A program made the translations under genes and the position numbers. Below, piece by piece: positions 26,044 through 37,869 of a stretch of 64,000 bases of DNA. The stretch lies in the NCBI GenBank assembly GCA_947652605.1, contig OX393579.1, forward strand, positions 19,365,674 through 19,429,673, written 5' to 3'. Below the pieces are notes generated by a model. That model was not told the origin of the DNA. It was given only the letters and a program-made list of their open reading frames with translations, and did not search any database. The DNA comes from Elmis aenea (Eukaryota; Arthropoda; Insecta; Coleoptera; Elmidae). Numbering within the stretch: the stretch's first letter is position 1; the number at the start of each line of letters is the position of its first letter.

Positions 26044-26969
26044 TTTAAATTTTTCTGAGTAAAACGGTAAGAAGCTATAATTGCTCTTACTAAAGAACTA
26101 CGTATTTCGCTCGCTGTCAATATATAATTGACAGCATGTACCGAACTCTGAGGACGTCAAAAGTTTAATTTTATCAGACACTTACATGGTTGCTTTTGTA
26201 CCACGGTTAAAATGGTTGTAAAAAATCATGTTGGTAATTAAAGTTAAGCTCGGACATGTTCTGTGGCTCGGACTGTCATGGCTGCCACTATGTTTACGTG
26301 TTTGCATCAGCTATCCATAATACGTTTATAAAATTCTATTTATGTTTAAGGATAATTTTAAACGTCTTTTGTTATGAGTTATCAAAAATTTGTTTACAGT
26401 TTAAATTTTAAAGAACATAAAAAAGGCATGGAATAAAACAATTTTTTTTGATAATTCATGACAAGATATTTAAAATTATTCATAAACATACATGGGATTT
26501 AATAAACGTAAGTGTATGCAAACTTTTTATGGATAGTTGGACGCAAACGTTGCACGCTAACATGTGAACATAGTGGCAACCATGACAGTCCGGACTTAGC
26601 ATATATTACCCATTATATCAGGTAAATGTATAAGTTTGCCAGTAAATCGGAACATCTGCCATCACTAACCTTGTAGTATATTATGCACATTTACCGGCAA
26701 ACGTGGTGCATTTTTTCTGTGATAATTATGCACTTTTGTGGATGATGTACTTAGAAACCCAAACTGATATACTTTTAAATAAAGTTGTTTGTTCACAACC
26801 GTTCAATATACGTCTGTCATATTTCATCAAAGGTTTATCTGATGGATGGATGCCGTGGTAAATTTGTGATTATTCCGAAAATTGGTTGAATGTTGAATGC
26901 AAGACTAAGAAGAAACTGGTGGAGATCCATGGTTGTTTATGTGCAGTTGTCATATTGGACAATATTATA

Positions 26970-29507
26970 CCGGGTGTAACTGAAATCAGGCTCACCCCCT
27001 TTTTTTTCTTTAGTTTTGAATTTAGACAAATGAAATTTTAGACATGTAACATTTGCAAAAAACTGGATTATTTGAACATAGGTACACTTTTGTTTCACTT
27101 CCGGTTTCGCCGGAAATGGCCATAACTTTGTTATTTTAAATGGAACACCTTGTATATTTTTACATTTTTGAAAAGAGGAAACAATTTTGGATACAACTGT
27201 ACCACTTTGGTTAATTTTTATAACCTCAAATAATTTTTTGACAAGAATTAAATTTTTTATTAAGTGTGCCGTGACCCGCATAAATTGAATTTTATTATGT
27301 CAAAAAGTGTCAGAAAAACGGTTTTGTAAATTTTAATTGACATTTGGGCTGCTTTAATAGACCTTAAAGGTTGCGAAATTGGTTTTTTGGCAAAAAGTAA
27401 ATTTTTTTAAATGGAACGATGGTGGCTCATGCGGGTATTTAAATAGAGTATTTTCTGACGAATTCAACAATACCAATAACTTGGTATTTTTATTAGGAAC
27501 AGGCATTAAAATTTCAAATTATTGTAAGATTTTGGGAAGATATCCTAATAATCATAGTTGACTATGCCAAATGGCAACAAAACAAATGCTTTTTTTGTGT
27601 TGACTCTTTTCAAGACGATCACTAACAACTCAAAATTAATAGAAACTTTTAAGAACAAACAAACTAATTTATTCACAAATTTGCAACAAAAATTAACTGC
27701 TTGTTAGCAAAACCTTATGGTATAAGTACATATTAATCACAATATTAAAGTAAATGTTCAAAGTGTCCTCCGTGTTGTTCTATACATAATAAAGCCCTAG
27801 CTTTTGTTGTCTCTAACACACGATCAAGTTGTTCTTGAGTCACGTGATTAACGGCATTAATAACCCTATTTTTTAAATCTTCTAATGTAGTAGGCACTGT
27901 GTTGTAAACTTGATTTTTAATATGGCCCCACAAAAAAAATCTAGCGGTGTTAAATCAGGTGACCTTGGAGGCCACTTGATGGGTCTATTAGTTCCTATCC
28001 ATTTTTCCGCAAATTGATTGTTGAGGTGTTCTACTACATTTCTATAGTTATGGGCAGGAGCTCCATCTTGTTGAAAAAACAATCGTTGAATGCGAGCTAA
28101 CGGTAATTCATCTAACATTTCCTGCACTTCATTCTGCAAGAACGCCAAATAACGCTCACCCGTTAGTGTACCATCGAAAATAATAGGTCGTAAAATTGTG
28201 TTTCCCAACATGCCTATCCAAACATTAAATCCAAACCGTTCTTGAAAGTTGCGTTGTCTAACTACTCTAGGATTTTCTGCAGACCAATACCTAGTATTGT
28301 TTCTATTAAACATTCCATTATTAGTAAATCTGCTCTCATCAGAAAATATTATATTACGAAGGAACTGCGGATTTTGTTGAATATTAGCAAGTAGCCAATT
28401 GCAGTATTGAAGTCGACGATTATGATCCGTTTCGTAAAGATGTTGATTCAAAACATACTTGTAAGATTTAAACTTGTGTTTTTTTAAAATTCTTTGTACA
28501 GATTGATGACACACGCCGTAATTAAACCCAACTTCTCTTGTTGAAGCCGTTGGATTTAATTGTACATACGCTAGTACGTCAATTTCAACTTCTTCACTAA
28601 TTACAAATGTTTCTTCATCGTTATCCTCAGTTCGATAGGCGTTTTCAAGCTTCTGAAAATATTGCCTGCTTGGATGTCTTCGGTCGGGATACCGTTCCTG
28701 GTACAAGGACGCAGCTGCAGTAGATTTTTTTTTACACTCACCATAAACTAGCAACATGTCAATTTTATGTGATTTTGAAAAAAACGCCATACTTGTACTT
28801 TATATTGATTATTCTAAATTAAGAAAATCATAATGAAAAAACCAGCCGTTTAATAAAGACTATTTTGACAGTTGTCAACAACAATGAGCATTTGTTTTGT
28901 TGCCATTGAGCAGAGTCAACTATGATTATTAGGATATCTTCCCAAAATCTTACAATAATTTGAAATTTTAATGCCTGCTCCTAATAAAAATACCAAGTTA
29001 TTGGTATTGTTGAATTCGTCAGAAAATACTCTATTTAAATACCCGCATGAGCCACCATCGTTCCTTTTAAAAAAATGGACTTTTTGTCAAAAAACCAATT
29101 TCGCAACCTTTAAGGTCTATTAAAGCAGCCCAAATGTCAATTAAAATTTACAAAAACGTTTTTTGGACAATTGTTGACACAATAAAAATTCATTTATGCC
29201 GGTCACAGCACACTTAATTAAAAACTAAATTTTGTTTCAAAAATTATTTGAGGTTATAAAAATTAACCAAAATAGTGCAGTTGTGTCCAAAATCACTTCC
29301 TCTTTCCAAAAATGTAAAAATATACGGGGTGTTCCATTTAAAATAACAAAGGTCTGGCCATTTCCGGCGAAACCGGAAGTGAAACAAAAGTGTACCCATG
29401 TTCAAATAATCCAGTTTTTTGCACATATTACATGTCTAAAATTTCTTTTGTCTTAATTCAAAACTAAAAAGAAAAAAGGGGGTGAGCCTGATTTCAGTTA
29501 CACCCGG
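26970..29507. mobile_element. 2.5-kb Tc1/mariner-superfamily element with ~600-bp inverted repeats
   Basis: Ends CCGGGTGTAACTGAAATCAG and inverse, flanked by TA (26968-26969, 29508-29509). The inverted repeats run inward to about 27575 on the left and 28910 on the right, unusually long for this superfamily. Between them lies one transposase gene on the minus strand (27745-28790). Arm sequence is shared with the elements at 13123-14315 and 37140-37745, so this copy is the likely source type for them. Confidence 0.93.
27745..28790 (-). pseudogene. DD41D-type transposase, one frameshift
   Basis: ATG at 28790. The N-terminus has two HTH segments: a DUF4817-like one (about 1-50, SLYQERYPDRRHPSRQYF) and a second at about 65-105 (TASTREVGFNYGVCHQSVQR). 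The catalytic domain has Asp151 (IIFSDESRF), Asp242 (FFQQDGAPAH) and Asp284 (RSPDLTPLDFF), with 41 residues between the second and third. The frame breaks in a run of eight T (27932-27939 on the plus strand). One extra base restores the expected F-x-WG and the tail WGHIKNQVYNTVPTTLEDLK, ending ..HGGHFEHLL at 27745. Apart from this single indel, the protein of about 345 residues is whole. That indicates recent activity, or a homopolymer sequencing error. Confidence 0.93.
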
Positions 29508-31853
29508 TAGAAATGTAGACAATGATTTCTAACTACTCCTACAATCCATCAGAAACATTGAGTTCAAAACCGGTGGATTTAATGGCCTGTGATGCCAGCG
29601 CAAACTTTCCACCGTTATTATTATCTTACAATAATTAGATCATATAAACTACATGGCTAACACTACCACAATGCAACTATGTTGTACACATATCCCAGAC
29701 GTACAATTATACTGCATCTCCTTCTAACACATATGAAAGTATATTTCTATCTCGCTTTCCGGCCCCACCGAGTAAAATCGTGTGCGTTACTATGGTTACG
29801 CGCGAAATTTGAACTAAAGCGTTATTTGAACTACTGGTAGATGCAATGTACTCGGATGTTTCCGTGTCAAATATGGGAGGATACAATAACATTAGATCAG
29901 ACTTAGTAAGTTTTATTGAAGTACAGTAAACACCGCTTATTAGAATCAATTGATTCAATTAAACGACGATTTTAATAGCAAAAAATTCTAAATGTCATTC
30001 ACGCGTCAGTCGCTAGAATAGGCTAGGTAGGAAGTACGTTACAGTTATTATCACGGTTGCGCTACGATGACAGCGGGCCCGGGTCCAAAACAAAGATAGC
30101 GTATATTGGGCCCACATAATATAGAAAGAGATAGGTTTAAAAAGGCACGTTGTACATGTCGGCAACATTGTCTTAACTATATTCCTATGGTGTTGTGTTA
30201 TCCATGTAGTTTATATGATCCAAGATTATTATACAGATGTATAAGACAGATCTGGTGGATCCATAGCCATTTCACCGGTTAAATGTAAGGCAGTTTTGAT
30301 GCCATCAGTTGACATCCAAAGGACCATCAGATGGAATGTAAGCACGCGTAACTTCAACCCTTTCAGGCTTAGATGTTCATGTACACGACTTTCTACGTTA
30401 TTTATTAAACAACTAGCAGTTAGCCCGTCCTAGGACGGGATTGTCAAGTATGACATAAGTCAACCCGCGTTAGGCGTTACAGATTACTATAATAACATTA
30501 CAGATTACTATACTATAATAACATAACCTTATGATGATTGTCAAGTATGACATAAGTCAACCCGTAGCTATGTTCATGCGTTCCAGAGTCACAGATAGAC
30601 AGAGTCAGGCTGGACTTTTATATATATTTATATAGCTATTATATTTTGACCATTTTGTTACACCTGACGCTGTTTTTGGGTTATGTGATGTCTCTTACTG
30701 TCATCTGACAGTTTCTTTGAACTACGAAAAATTAATAATTACATAATTAATAAATAATAAATTTATAGCAAAAATTAATTTGGTCAAATTCATTCTTAAT
30801 AAATAAGAGTGGTCAAATATACACCCAGTATGTGCAAACCTCTGAATTAATCGAGATGCGTTTTCAAAACGCTCTACAGCCTTTGTAATTTTAAAAACTT
30901 AATTCTGCTACATATTTTTTATTAAATTTTAACAGTTATTGCTATAAAATCATAAAAATGACACAAAGATAACATGAAATGAAATTTATTTTGTTTTTGT
31001 TCGAATGAATTAAAAATATAATTTGTTTGGATCTACTTGGATATAATTCACTTATATTCGAATACAAATATTGCTATGTTGTGCGATGTAACCATAATTT
31101 TTTGACTGTTTTTTTTTTGGCGAAGTGTGAGAAAATGTTTCAGAAACACTAGCTACAACCTAATAACAACATCTGAATGTTGAACGTACTTGTAACAAAT
31201 TTTTTAATATATTAGAAGCATTTTTTAATTAATGCTTTTGAGCTTTTTAAATCTAAGAGACACACAAATATACAGGGTGTTGACTGAGAGTATCGTACAT
31301 TAAAAAATATCGCGGTAGTCTGGTTTCCTATATTTTTATATGGATTTTATGCAACTTAACAACTGGGGAGTTCCCATAGCAGAATCATCCTCCAGATCCG
31401 AATTTTAGATGCTCGAAGTAGTGCAAAGTTGCCAAAATAAAAAAAGAGTAATTTTATGATATTTGAAACATATGCGTTTTTAATTTTTTTTGTGCGTAAA
31501 ACTTAATAACTTTCCTATTAATTTTAAACTCATTTTTCTGAAGAAATTTCTAATGATTTATTGGAATCACCAAGTTCTTCACGTTAAAACATAATTTAAG
31601 TAAGTTATTTATTTTGAACCACAACACAATGCGCCTTTACTTTAAAAATTACAAAATTGACTATGTACTCCCATAAATTACATCTTATGCGTTAAGAATT
31701 AAAAAATAATTATACGTCGTTTCTTATCAAAAAATGCGTTGCCTCGACATATTACAGAATCATAGAGTTGTGGCCGTTAATTGAAAAATCCGTTAATCGG
31801 GGTGCGTTAAATCGAGGTTTTACGGTATTGAAAAGCATTCTGTTTGTTAATTA
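29508..31853. other. Stretch without a recognised gene; pogo-like ends
   Basis: At 29924-30010 a single pogo/Tigger-like end (TA|CAGTAAACACCGCTTATT) resembles the MITE at 20988-21316. At 30448-30480 and 30537-30562 the phrase TTGTCAAGTATGACATAAGT followed by CAACCCG occurs twice. A lone terminus TA|CAGGGTGTTGACTGAGAG lies at 31273. A second decayed pogo-like end (TTAAATCGAGGTTTTACGGT) lies near 31806-31827. No coding frame is convincing. Confidence 0.5.
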
Positions 31854-31997
31854 GGCCCGATTGCATGAAAGTTAATCACGGGATTAACCCTGGAATAACA
31901 ACACGTTAACCCTAGCCTAGAACTAGGCTAAATCGCAGCATAATTGGCGCTGATATTGCCTAGTTTTAACACCAGTGTTGCTTTGTGCAATCGGGCC
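31854..31997. mobile_element. 144-bp MITE
   Basis: Ends GGCCCGATTGCA and TGCAATCGGGCC are perfect inverses, flanked by TA (or TTA/TAA). The interior has a second inverted pair, CCTAGCCTAGAACTAGGCTA. No coding sequence. Confidence 0.8.
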
Positions 31998-34968
31998 TAA
32001 AGGTCTATTGGGATATCCCAGGTAAGAGCATTAAGAAGCAACAATTTATGTAAAACTTGTACAACTTTCTCTCAAATTGTAAATTAAAGAAACTCATCAC
32101 AAAATGAATTGAATGGAAATATTATATTAGTGCAGCGTGTAAGATTTTTAAATAAAAACGAACACAATGACGTTAGCAACTTAAATTCTAGACGAGTTGC
32201 TGAACAAAACCAAATATTGTTGGCATTTTGAAAGAACGTCAAGAAGGTAAAAAGGTAAATTGCTCTTTGTGAGAAGTTTACATTTTAACATGTAGCGGAA
32301 ACTTTAAGGAAAAGTTATTAACGTTAAAACGCCAGTGCAAACTGAACCTCGAAATAATATGGCGGAGTTTATCCTCAGTCTCATGGGAGCCATTCCAGTC
32401 GCGGAATCGTAATGCATTTTCCTTATATAGCGTTTTTTATTATGTCTATCGCACCGTTTCACTGCGATGCGAAAATGGCGACAATCTCAAATATTGTTCG
32501 TGTGGGAGGGCTTCTTTGTGATATATTGCTTTTGTAAACAGTTTTCTTATATTTACATTTAATTTAATAAAAACTTTCCAAGGTTGAATTTAAACAATCG
32601 CAAAAAAACAAAAACCTAGCTACGAGATATCAAATGAATTAACAATATTGTAAATAGAAAACAGCTAAAATACTTTAGAGCCAGTTCAAGCAAGTACTTT
32701 TACATCGAATTTATATACCATTATAAAATTTTGCTTAAACATGAATTATTTTTTATGTGATCGTAAGCGATTTAATTCTGTCCTAATTTTGAAATTTTTT
32801 ATTAAAACTTTATCTTATTAATTTTGTTGATGCCTAAATATAACGCTTTTTTAAATTTTTATTAACTTATGTACTTTTAGATTAAGAATAAACATTCATA
32901 ATCAGCTAAACAAATGATCTTCAAGTTTTGAAGGCGTTTTGTAAAACAATTTAATTCAACAGTTTCATTTCTGCGGTCCTGCTGAGAAAGAAGGAAGCAG
33001 AAACCATTTCCATTTATTCTCGTTTTCTATTACCGGCACCGAGCTATGTTATAAAAAGCTCGATAGTCTTTTATTTGACATTTAGTGGCGATTTGCAGCG
33101 CCGCGTTACATTGCGGCGGCCAACAGAACTAATGGTATCGCTTCTTCGACGTTCACTTGTCCCTCTACGCTATTGTTCCAGCTTTTTATTTTTATTTTTG
33201 TTCTGTGATTTGTTTTTGTTTCTTTTCTCGAGTCTTTTGTTGGTATTGTGGGGATTACGGAAGTGATTTGTTGATTGGATCTATTTTTATTTACTTTTTT
33301 CTTTTGATTAAAGTAAAGGGATCGAGATGGTATAGCGTTTGTTAACTAAATGATTTTCAATTTGCTATTGAAATTAAGGAAGACTTGATTTTATGTTGAA
33401 AGGGGAATGTTATAATATGTTATTGGGTTATATTGCGAGGTAAAAGCCTAGTGGGCCGTTTTAGTGGTCGTGTCGATGTTTTACTGAGCTGTATCCGTGT
33501 GTGACAGCAGGATAATCCATCTCGATTTATGGCCCGATGCTGTGCGATTTACAACTTGATATTGACATGTACAGACCGTGTTCAAAATCATAAGTTAGGG
33601 TTTATGACTGTGAGTTTTATGAATATTACTTGGATTACTTGTACCGCCCTTTTTCTCATTTTTACTGATATTGATTTGCTTTTATTGAAACATTAAATTA
33701 AAATAAAATGCAATCGCGCTATTTGTATTTAACAGTCGTAAATTATTTAACTGAAAAAGTTATTAAATTTTGTATACGGTATCTTATATGTTTTCACTTA
33801 GTCTAAAAATTAATTACATTAGATCAGATTAAACAGCAAAAATTTGTACCATATTTACAAAAAAAAAAGTAATACCAGGCACCTCCACCATTATTTTTAC
33901 CCATTTGATTCGTTTGTTTTGTAAAAGCAGCGTTCTTTTTCTAATGAGCTTAAAATAAGTACCTTTTCTTAATTTTTAATAAGCTATTTCATAACAGAAA
34001 ATTGTAATTTTTTAATACTTATATTACACTATTTTAACACCTTCGATATTAATCCCTGTAAAAAGTACAAATTTAAAAAAACTCATAATTTTTTTTATCG
34101 ATGTTAACAAAAAGCTAATTAATGAAGAAATTTGTATCCGAGCTTACTAAATTTGCTTCTCTTATATCCCTTGTTAATCCTTAAAGTCTAATTAACGGTA
34201 ATTATTGCTTAGGTACGTCGGCCATAACGGCGTGAAGTGAGGTTAGGTTAGCGCCCGCCATGTCCCTAGTGACCAATAAATTAATCAAGTATGCCAGCAA
34301 AGAGCGAGGGCTGTTACCGCGTTACTATATACCTCTGTCCAATGACTAAAAGCTGTGTACCAAATCTCAAATATATATAGATGTTCGATAGAAAATCAAT
34401 TGTGGTTTATATTGAACATAAATTCAACGAACACAACGGTCTGTGGAAAGAAATGAAGTTGTAATGCAGTAAAAGTTGACTTTAACTCATTCAAAGTACA
34501 ATTTCTTAATAATGTTTTTAATAATAAAATATACGATTACATAAACATTTTACACAATATTATATGCAGGTTTGAAAACCGATAAAAAACGGTTCACTTT
34601 TGATTCGCGGTTTGAAATATTTGGTTTAGAAGATCGGATTGATTCATTTTTTCAAAAAAAACCGTCAATTTTCGACGCATTATTAAGTTCATCAATAACA
34701 AATTCATGACATGAATTCTTTTCTCTATAAGTAGTCGATATTAACAAATCTAATAGATTTGTTGGCTCATTATGCAGGTAAAATGGTTTTAATACTTCTA
34801 CAGTGTTGTCAAAAAACAAATGATCGCAAACTGCGCTAATAATATTTAATGACATGGCAGAAACTAAAATGCCCTTAGGACATTATTAAACGAAATCTAT
34901 TCAACCGTGATCTATATGCACCGCGTCTATATGTAACAACCACCGTGGTAACAACAAAAACCGTGTCC
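31998..34968. other. Stretch without a recognised gene
   Basis: About 3 kb. The segment 32980-33200 is GC-richer, with CCGCGTTACATTGCGGCGG, and could be a 5' untranslated exon or CpG-rich regulatory DNA; the open frames at 33075-33345 look fortuitous. At 34652-34855 (-) there is a 67-codon frame (MSLNIISAVCDHLFFDNTVE..) with ordinary amino-acid composition that I do not recognise. It may be a transposon-gene fragment. Confidence 0.4.
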
Positions 34969-35116
34969 GGAACATTCTTCGCCCACCATTCTTCGCCTAC
35001 ACAATTCTTCGCCCACAATTCTTCGCCTCCACAATTCTTCGCCCACAATTCTTCGCCTACACAATTCTTTGCCGCCAAAATTCTTCGCCGCCACAATTTT
35101 TCGCCGCATACAAGTA

Positions 35117-35396
35117 TGTAGGGGAAAGTACCCATGAATGGGACAGTCCTTGGATGGGACATTCTTAATAAACTATAATTAAACACAAATCTTTATGAAC
35201 GTGCATAGATGGTAAATCGCGTACCTAATGTACAACCACATTTCGAAGTTCTCATGTTGTATACAACACGATTGTATTACATACATTAGGTACGCGATTT
35301 ACCATCTATGCATGTACATAAAGATTTGTGTTTAACTATAGTTTATTAAGAATGTCCCATCCAAGGACTGTCCTATTCATGGGTACTTTCCCCTAC
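35117..35396. mobile_element. 280-bp palindromic MITE nested in FB-like element 1
   Basis: TGTAGGGGAAAGTACCCATG at the left and the inverse at the right. Arms of about 115 bp are inverted with few differences. Comparison with the opposite arm of the host element (GCATACAAGCATATCACAAA) gives an empty site and supports insertion at an AT/TA step. Confidence 0.85.
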
Positions 35397-35464
35397 ATCA
35401 CAAATTTTGTTTGTAAATGTGATTGTTTTTATTTATAACGTAACTTTCACAGATTATTTCTACA

Positions 35465-35489
35465 TTAGGTTAGGCTAGGTTAGGTTAGG
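35465..35489 (+). repeat. Interstitial (TTAGG)5-like tract
   Basis: Five pentamers, TTAGG TTAGG CTAGG TTAGG TTAGG, in the loop of FB-like element 1. TTAGG is the common insect telomere unit. It is short enough to have arisen by chance or through break repair. Confidence 0.7.
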
Positions 35490-36237
35490 TGAATTTAATT
35501 TTTTATTCATACTATAATCACATAAACAAGATTAAAAATCACAACATACGCTATTTATGTAGTAATTTTTTAACATCATTAAAAAAAGAAGTATTAATAT
35601 ACCAGAATCAGCTTTAGGCTAATGTAAAATAATTTGTAAAAAATACGTTATAAATAAAAACAATCACATTTACAACTAAAATTTGTGATATGCTTGTATG
35701 CGGCGAAAAATTGTGGCGGCGAAGAATTGTGTAGGCGAAGAATTGTGGGCGAAGAATTGTGGAGGTGAAGAATTGTGGGCGAAGAATTGTGGGGCGAAGA
35801 ATGTTCCTAGATACCAAAAACTTATAAGTAGACAAAAATTTCAGCAAACCGATAAACAAACTACTCCATATTTGCGATGACCCCAATAAGTAAAACAAAA
35901 CACTACTTCTGATATGGATAGACAACGTACCGATCGGTCTGGCCTGGTACCTAGCGGAAAATTCACTAATATAAAAGGCCGTTTCCACATGGTTTTGCAC
36001 GTGGTTATGATCGTGTGTGTGAACGCTAAAACCAAGCGATTTTATTGACCCTGGTTTTGCACAAGTGAATCTAGCGTTGTTAGATTTTTGGGTTTTGCAC
36101 ATGAGCATGTTCGATAGTGTGAACGGTATTTGGTTTTGTATGCTTGGTTTTGTTCACTGCGCATGAGCCACTTCAATCCATTTTAAATGTTCATTGCAAC
36201 TTATTTGTTTATTTTTCTTGCGTTTTGCGACTTCAAG

Positions 36238-36600
36238 ATGCCAGGAGACGATTTGAGAAATTGTAGCAAACAAGTAATGGAAGTAACTAATTTGTACAAA
36301 ACTTTACCCTGTTTGTGGTAGGTGAAGTCGTCGGAATTCAGAAACAGGGATTCCAGGGAAAAAGCGTATGTGGCTTTAACTTATAAATTTAAGGATGTTG
36401 ACGTAAAGTCCATAACCTGTGAAGTTAAAACTGAACAGTCTAAAACGTAATTTTCGAAGAGAGTTAAAAAAAAAAAACAAAAAATTTCTTAAGTCTGGTG
36501 CAGGATCAGACGAAGTGTATGTATAAAAATTATGGAACTGTAAATCGTCATCCATCTATCCATTGAATGCGAATACGAGCCAGCTAGTCACTACTTAATA
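36238..36600 (+). pseudogene. MADF-domain protein relic
   Basis: From ATG 36238 the frame reads VTNLYKTLPCLW, then an in-frame TAG, then VKSSEFRNRDSREKAYVALT and KFKDVD, a good MADF (Myb/SANT-like in Adf-1) domain. It stops again at TAA. In a shifted frame the usual following segment LKSGAGSDEVYV is readable. Two stops and a frameshift make it dead. Confidence 0.75.
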
Positions 36601-36601
36601 A

Positions 36602-36989
36602 AGCTGGATCCACATCAATAAAAATGTATGTTGTATTTTGTATTTCAAATTCAACACAAACATTTGCGGCGCAAATTTAAATCTGGTTAAGTATTTTACC
36701 ACGTAAATAGTTATCTTGTGCGTTGAACGGCCGAATCCACTTGTGCACGTTTGTTTATGCAGAACAATGCACTCAAAATCAAGTCCACATTGACAAGACT
36801 GTGCGCCGCAAATCTCTTTGAAGTTGGCTAAAAACCGACAGCACGATGGATAGCGTGCGTTGTTCGTCACGAAATTATTTGCGTGCATTTCTATGCGGCG
36901 CACAGTCCACCAACAAAAATTTCGACGCACGAGCAAATTTGTGTCAAATACAACGCACAACGCAAATTTTTATTGGTGTGGATCCAGCT
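36602..36989. mobile_element. 388-bp PIF/Harbinger-like MITE
   Basis: Ends AGCTGGATCCACATCAATAA and inverse, with the 3-bp duplication TAA at 36599-36601 and 36990-36992. The TWA target fits PIF/Harbinger. The interior carries further inverted motifs (TTTGCGGCGCA..). No coding sequence. Confidence 0.85.
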
Positions 36990-37139
36990 TAACGTTTGAT
37001 CGACGCAAAATTATCTTAGTAAAACCACGTGCAAAACCGTAAGTGTAAACGAGTACCCGATCATGTGCAAAACCAAGTCAACAAAACCACGTGCCACGTG
37101 CAAAACTATGTAAACCTGTAAACGGCCCCTTAGGCATAT

Positions 37140-37745
37140 GCGCCTACCACTGTTAAATCGATAACATTAGTAAAATTGTGTACTGCGATTAACAGGATCT
37201 CTTAAAAGTGTTTATAATATTTTAAGTTTTTGAAGCAGCCTTTCAACACAAATATAAGTTATTAGTATCGTTAAATTCGTCAGAGAATACTTAAATAACC
37301 GCATGTGCCACCATCGTTCCATTTAAAAAAATTGACTTTTTGTCAAAAAAAAAAAACCCGTTTTCGACCTTCAAAGCCGATTAAAGTAACCTAAATGTCA
37401 AGTAAAATTTAAAAAAAACGTTTTTTGGGCAATTGTTGAAATAATAAAATTTAATTGTGCAGGTCACGGCACACTTAATAAAAAAATTAATTTTAGTCAA
37501 AAAATTATTTAAGATTATAAAAATTAACCAACATGGTGCAGTTGTATCCAAAATTGCTTTCTCTTTCTAAAAATGTAAAAACATATAGAGTGTTCCAGTT
37601 GAAATAACAAAATTAGGGTCATTTCCGTCAAAACAATATTGTTCATATGTTCAAATAATCCGATTTTTGACACATATCATTGGTCTAAAATTTCATTTAT
37701 TTAAAATCAAAACTAAAGAAAAAAAAGGGGATGACTAGAACTCGG
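37140..37745. mobile_element. One-armed copy of the CCGGGTG foldback family
   Basis: Matches the right arm of 13123-14315 and 26970-29507 (GTGTACTGCGATTAACAGG near the inner edge, AAAAAAGGGGATGAC..TTACACCC at the outer edge). The partner arm is missing. A further lone end, TACAGGGTGTTCCATTTAAA, begins at 37758. Confidence 0.7.
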
Positions 37746-37869
37746 TTACACCCTGCATACAGGGTGTTCCATTTAAAAATATTTTAATACCGGATCATTT
37801 CCTGCTTAATCGGAAATGTAAAAAAATAGAAAATATTTTCAATACATTTTTTGATTTTGTACATATGTA

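Larger units (their letters stand above)
34969..35807. mobile_element. FB-like foldback element 1: inverted arrays of a 14-bp repeat
   Basis: Outer ends GGAACATTCTTCGCCC and GGGCGAAGAATGTTCC. The left arm (34969-35110) is about nine copies of CACAATTCTTCGCC with a G/T/C-A spacer. The right arm (35698-35807) is about seven inverted copies. The loop has a further inverted pair (35398-35470 against 35620-35690, TTGTAAATGTGATTG..). A smaller palindrome (35117-35396) has inserted beside the left array. The frames in the arrays (KNCVGEELWAKNC repeats) are products of the repeat, not genes. Architecture as in Drosophila FB elements. Confidence 0.88.
35974..37131. mobile_element. PIF/Harbinger-type element carrying a MADF gene relic
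   Basis: Ends AAAAGGCCGTTTCC and GTAAACGGCCCCTT are imperfect inverses. TGGTTTTGCACGTGG motifs recur inverted just inside both ends. It carries the MADF-domain relic at 36238-36600 and a nested 388-bp MITE. MADF/SANT-like accessory proteins are typical of PIF/Harbinger elements. The transposase itself is missing. Confidence 0.7.

Noticed and set aside
33075..33345. Two overlapping plus-strand frames rich in Leu, Phe and Tyr
   Set aside because: Low-complexity T-rich sequence; overlapping frames both open; no splice context.
34875..35880. Repetitive open frames such as KNCVGEELWAKNC in and around the 14-bp arrays on both strands
   Set aside because: They are translations of the subrepeat array; period and frame follow the DNA repeat, and both strands are open.
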